The notes beneath the pieces were generated by a model. It made no database searches. It was not told the origin of the DNA and was given only the letters and a program-made list of their open reading frames with translations. A stretch of 8,937 bases of DNA, from assembly GCA_003217835.1 (NCBI GenBank), contig QHMQ01000079.1, positions 1-8,937 of the forward strand, in the 5' to 3' direction. The position numbers and the translations under genes were made by a program. This document shows positions 6,939 to 8,937 of this stretch, in pieces. Source of the stretch: Verrucomicrobiota bacterium. GTDB lineage: Bacteria > Verrucomicrobiota > Verrucomicrobiia > Chthoniobacterales > UBA10450. The first letter of the stretch is position 1, and each line of letters starts with the position of its first letter.

Positions 6939-8207
6939 CATATATGCTCCTCACCGTTAACATCCTCGACACTCATAATGCGAAAGGCAGAGGCCTGGAT
7001 TTTTTGGCGGTAGATTCGTCCCCAGGCGTGCATTGTTTCGATGCTCGGTTGAAAGAATTTCTGGGCGAAAAGCGTCGGGACGAATGCGCTCAAGATCACC
7101 GTGCTGACCAGGAGCGTGTATTGCGTCCGATCGATGATGTGGTTTTGCAATCCAAACAATGCCGAAATCGTTCCAAAGGTTAAACCGGTCGCCATGAGAA
7201 GCGTGCATGTAGTGCAGCCTCGCCGCGGGGAAGACGCCCACGGTTTTTGTAAGCATTTTCAAAAGCAAGAACGCGCCAATGATCAAGAGGCCGGACCAGA
7301 GCGCCGGTAGCGAAACGTAAAGCCCAGCTTTGATAAAGTAGAATGGTGTGAACATCGCGAAGGCAATGCTGCGCATGCGATGCACAAGGGTCTTGTCACG
7401 CAGAAAAACTCCCGCGACTACCAGTCCAACCAGATATGCGGGCAGGACCGCTTCGCTTTTCGCGGTCGTGGCGAGGCCACCGAGAAAAAACAGCACAAAG
7501 AAAATAAATTTTACCTCTGGCTCGCTTACTCGCGTAGCGCCCAATTGTGTGATGATGGACTGCGTCCATCTCGGCATGAACCACAGCACGAACACCGTGA
7601 CCGCAACGAAGACGAGCAGCCAGACATTGAAATTGGCAAAGAGACCACCAAGCGCGACCACTGTCCCAAGATCGGTGATGAAGCACGCAGCCAGGATCAT
7701 TTTGCCCATCGCTGTGTCGCTAAGACCACCCTCAATCATTACTGCGTAAACGACCGCAACTGATGTCGTGGACAGCGCAATTCCGGCGATTTGCGCCTGA
7801 TGCAGTGACCAACCAAAGACGAATTGCGCGGCAAACCAGACAACGCCGAACGGGATCGCAAAAGAGAGAACCCCGATCAGCACGCTTGCTCGCCAATTGG
7901 CCCTGAGCGAGTGCGGATCAATTTCAGCACCCGCAAGAAATGTCAGCACGCCGGCGCCAAGCATGGCCAGGAAGTTTGTCCATTCCGTTGATTGCAGTAC
8001 ATGGTGCAGTTGTCCCGCATCGATGTTGCCACCCGCGATCCCGATCTGGAGGGTACCGCCCTCGAACCCCAGCGCAATGTTACCGGCCACTACTCCGACC
8101 AGGATCTCAATCAACGCCACGGAAATTCCCGTCCAGATCGAGATTAAACTGCCGACAAGCGCCAGCCCCATCCAGATCGCCGCAATAAACCAGATGTTAT
8201 TCAGCAT
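6938..8207 (-). pseudogene. CPA2-type cation/proton antiporter, frameshifted near 7200
   Basis: An inner-membrane monovalent cation/proton antiporter of the CPA2 (Kef/NapA-like) class. Frame one runs from the ATG at 8207 (MLNNIWFIAAIWMG), preceded by an ideal AGGAG 8 bases upstream, for about 335 residues. It has many membrane helices, a crossover-like LSTTSVAVVYAV (145-156), an ion-site-like FITDLGTV (176-183) with T178-D179 where many CPA2 proteins have Asp-Asp, and TPFYFIKAGL (287-296) with the conserved-looking K293. Around 7195-7215 the family sequence moves to the next frame: LLMATGLTFGTISALFG resumes there and ends at the TGA at 6940-6938. Staying in frame one gives a hydrophilic, unrelated tail to a stop at 6957. 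The net shift equals +1 (or 2 mod 3 bases lost). Sequence between the halves seems a few residues shorter than expected, so a small deletion is possible; an assembly error cannot be excluded. The gene is controlled by the upstream fluoride riboswitch. Confidence 0.85.
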
Positions 8208-8220
8208 AAGTTCCTCTCCT
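8208..8220 (-). promoter_or_regulatory. Strong ribosome binding site for the antiporter
   Basis: AGGAG (8220-8216) followed by another GAGG-like run lies 8 bases before the ATG at 8207. This decides the start: the longer frame beginning with TTG at 8225 would place its start codon upstream of and overlapping the Shine-Dalgarno itself. It is much the clearest ribosome binding site in the window. Confidence 0.75.
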
Positions 8221-8382
8221 TCCAATTATTCTTGTGACGCCGTTTATGAATCGCCCCCTTTCAGACAAACGCTTCCCGAGCGGGAAAACCCTTTCAAATG
8301 GCGGCGCGAACCGACCGCAAGCCGAGCACCGTGCGCCGGTTTCGAGCGTACCGCCTGGTATTACCCAATTGCAATTGAGCAT
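8208..8382 (-). other. Long leader between riboswitch terminator and antiporter start
   Basis: There are 175 bases between the terminator T tract and the antiporter ATG. A 12-bp palindrome (CAATTGCAATTG) is at 8366-8377. A frame opening with ATG immediately after the T tract (8382, MLNCNWVIPGG) runs 61 codons to 8197 and overlaps the antiporter start. It has a CSACG cysteine pair but no family I recognise and no good ribosome binding site, so I do not call it a gene. Confidence 0.5.
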
Positions 8383-8423
8383 AAAAAAAACTCCGACCAT
8401 TGCCTTTCGGCGTTAGTAGGAGT
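8383..8423 (-). terminator. Riboswitch-controlled intrinsic terminator
   Basis: Minus-strand arms ACTCC (8423-8419) and GGAGT (8394-8390) enclose further pairing ACT/GGT and GCC/GGC capped by a GAAA loop (8408-8405). The stem is followed directly by eight T residues (8390-8383). The 5' arm ACTCC is also the 3' pseudoknot arm of the aptamer, so ligand-bound aptamer and terminator exclude each other. Fluoride binding should therefore prevent termination and allow read-through into the antiporter. Confidence 0.88.
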
Positions 8424-8471
8424 CATTAGCTCAGGCGATTTTCCCCTTCGGGATGGCAAACTCCATTGCCC
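8415..8471 (-). promoter_or_regulatory. Fluoride riboswitch (crcB motif) aptamer
   Basis: Minus-strand 8471-8454 reads GGGCAATGGAGTTTGCCA: stem P1 GGCAA/TTGCC (8470-8466 with 8459-8455) around a loop with the conserved ATG and the pseudoknot arm GGAGT (8464-8460). The 3' block 8430-8415 reads GCTAATGACTCCTACT, in which ACTCC (8423-8419) pairs with GGAGT. Compared from memory with the Thermotoga petrophila and Bacillus cereus fluoride riboswitches, the P1-loop segment has the same length and the GCTRATG...TACT block is conserved, including the A, T, G of the loop and the TG before the pseudoknot arm that bind the Mg2+ ions holding fluoride. Between P1 and this block an additional mini-hairpin (CCC-GAAG-GGG type, about 8452-8443) precedes AAAATC and a very short GC/GC helix, which is unusual. 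The controlled gene is the CPA2 antiporter; fluoride should switch it on. Confidence 0.92.
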
Positions 8472-8478
8472 TGGCCGG

Positions 8479-8507
8479 ACTCTACCGGCCTCTTTAATTC
8501 CGATCAA
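8479..8507 (-). promoter_or_regulatory. Candidate sigma70-like promoter of the riboswitch-antiporter transcript
   Basis: TTGATC (8507-8502) and TAGAGT (8484-8479) are 17 bases apart, each with 4 of 6 consensus matches. Initiation 7 bases after the -10 box would fall at A8472 or G8471, exactly the first base of the aptamer. That coincidence strengthens the call. The -10 box lies in the loop of a perfect GGCCGG/CCGGCC hairpin (8473-8490). Confidence 0.55.
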
Positions 8508-8524
8508 CCAAAAGATTGGATTGT

Positions 8525-8549
8525 CGGTCCGGAAAATAAATTAGGACCG
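8525..8549 (-). terminator. Possible weak terminator hairpin after lptB
   Basis: CGGTCC (8530-8525) and GGACCG (8549-8544) are complementary with a 13-base A/T-rich loop, 20-45 bases after the lptB stop. There is no T tract right after it, only CTTTT further on, so termination efficiency is uncertain. It would separate lptB transcription from the riboswitch unit. Confidence 0.3.
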
Positions 8550-8569
8550 GCTGAGGGGAAAATCGATAA

Positions 8570-8937
8570 CTACATCTTGAAGCGTTCGCCGAGGTAAAGC
8601 TGCCGGCTAATAGGATCGTTGATCAGAAAATCCTTTGTCCCTTCACTCTCGACGCGACCTTCGAAAATCAAATAGGCGCGATCCACGATCGATAAGGTTT
8701 CGCGTACATTGTGATCGGTGATCATGATGGCGAGCCCCAACTTGCGTAGGTTCACGATAATCTGTTGCACGTCGTAGACAGCAATCGGATCGACGCCACT
8801 AAACGGTTCGTCAAGCATCAGCAGCTTTGGCTTGGTCACCAGCGAGCGCGCAATGGTCAGGCGCCGTTTCTCGCCCCCGCTCAAGGTCAGCGCGGTATTT
8901 TTCGCGATCCGCTCAATGCCAAACTGGTGCAGCAGTT
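8570..8937 (-). CDS. lptB: LPS export ABC transporter ATP-binding protein LptB (N-terminal part outside the window)
   Basis: The C-terminal 121 residues of the cytoplasmic ATPase that works with LptF/LptG to extract lipopolysaccharide from the inner membrane and drive it across the Lpt bridge. Visible from the right edge: LLHQFGIERIAKN, the ABC signature LSGGEKRR, Walker B LLMLDEPFSGVDP with the catalytic Glu, and the H-loop ITDH. The family-typical tail is RAYLIFEGRVESEG followed by LYLGERFKM and a TAG at 8572-8570. The Walker A half lies beyond 8937. LptB is about 240 residues, so roughly half is seen. LptB indicates an outer membrane with LPS. In many bacteria lptB lies near rpoN, hpf and PTS-related genes; here the antiporter unit sits between lptB and hprK. 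Confidence 0.94.
   Translation of the reverse strand, partial: LLHQFGIERIAKNTALTLSGGEKRRLTIARSLVTKPKLLMLDEPFSGVDPIAVYDVQQIIVNLRKLGLAIMITDHNVRETLSIVDRAYLIFEGRVESEGTKDFLINDPISRQLYLGERFKM

Noticed and set aside
7205..7250. Programmed ribosomal frameshifting to join the two antiporter frames
   Set aside because: There is no slippery heptamer or downstream structure fitting a +1 event, and residues appear to be missing at the junction, so mutation or assembly error is more likely.
7897..8544. A 215-codon plus-strand frame across the antiporter start and riboswitch
   Set aside because: It is antisense to the antiporter N-terminus and crosses the riboswitch and terminator; its translation is low-complexity and unrecognisable.
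8383..8567. Sodium, lithium or c-di-AMP riboswitch as the element upstream of the antiporter
   Set aside because: Considered because such riboswitches precede antiporter genes, but the sequence matches the fluoride aptamer core position by position and not the others as I recall them.

Overview
The window looks like a chromosomal segment of a Gram-negative-type bacterium of moderately high G+C. LptB, an HprK/HPr/EI set with no sugar permease, and a large SpeA-type arginine decarboxylase together suggest the Verrucomicrobiota or a related PVC or soil lineage. That placement is inference: no rRNA or other marker is present. All genes are on the minus strand except one.

Layout, left to right. 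Positions 1-719: 5' part of an unrecognised multi-pass membrane protein, cut by the left edge. 770-2764: speA, biosynthetic arginine decarboxylase. 2765-2960: divergent intergenic region with a plausible speA promoter and a small dyad. 2961-3437 (plus strand): DUF151 bifunctional-nuclease family protein. 3502-6627: a compact cluster read hprK, ptsH (HPr), ptsI (EI), i.e. a regulatory PTS phosphorelay. 6628-6937: non-coding, with a hairpin, an inverted repeat and a 15-bp direct repeat. 6938-8207: a CPA2-type cation/proton antiporter gene broken by a frameshift near 7200. 8208-8567: its long leader, promoter and riboswitch. 8570-8937: C-terminal half of lptB, cut by the right edge.

The most interesting part is the leader of the antiporter gene. 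On the minus strand, 8471-8415 matches the fluoride (crcB-motif) riboswitch, with the pseudoknot arms GGAGT and ACTCC and the conserved 3' block GCTAATG...TACT. The 3' pseudoknot arm ACTCC can instead pair with GGAGT at 8394-8390, building an intrinsic terminator with an 8-T tract. This is the expected fluoride-ON attenuator. A sigma70-like promoter (TTGATC, 17 bp, TAGAGT) would start transcription at the first base of the aptamer. The aptamer appears to carry an extra 10-nt mini-hairpin. The gene it controls is an antiporter rather than the usual CrcB/Fluc or CLC-F exporter, and its reading frame is interrupted here.

The PTS cluster probably acts in regulation rather than sugar transport. 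HprK would phosphorylate HPr on Ser61, and EI would phosphorylate it on His30. HprK has Phe where well-studied HprK enzymes have an active-site His.
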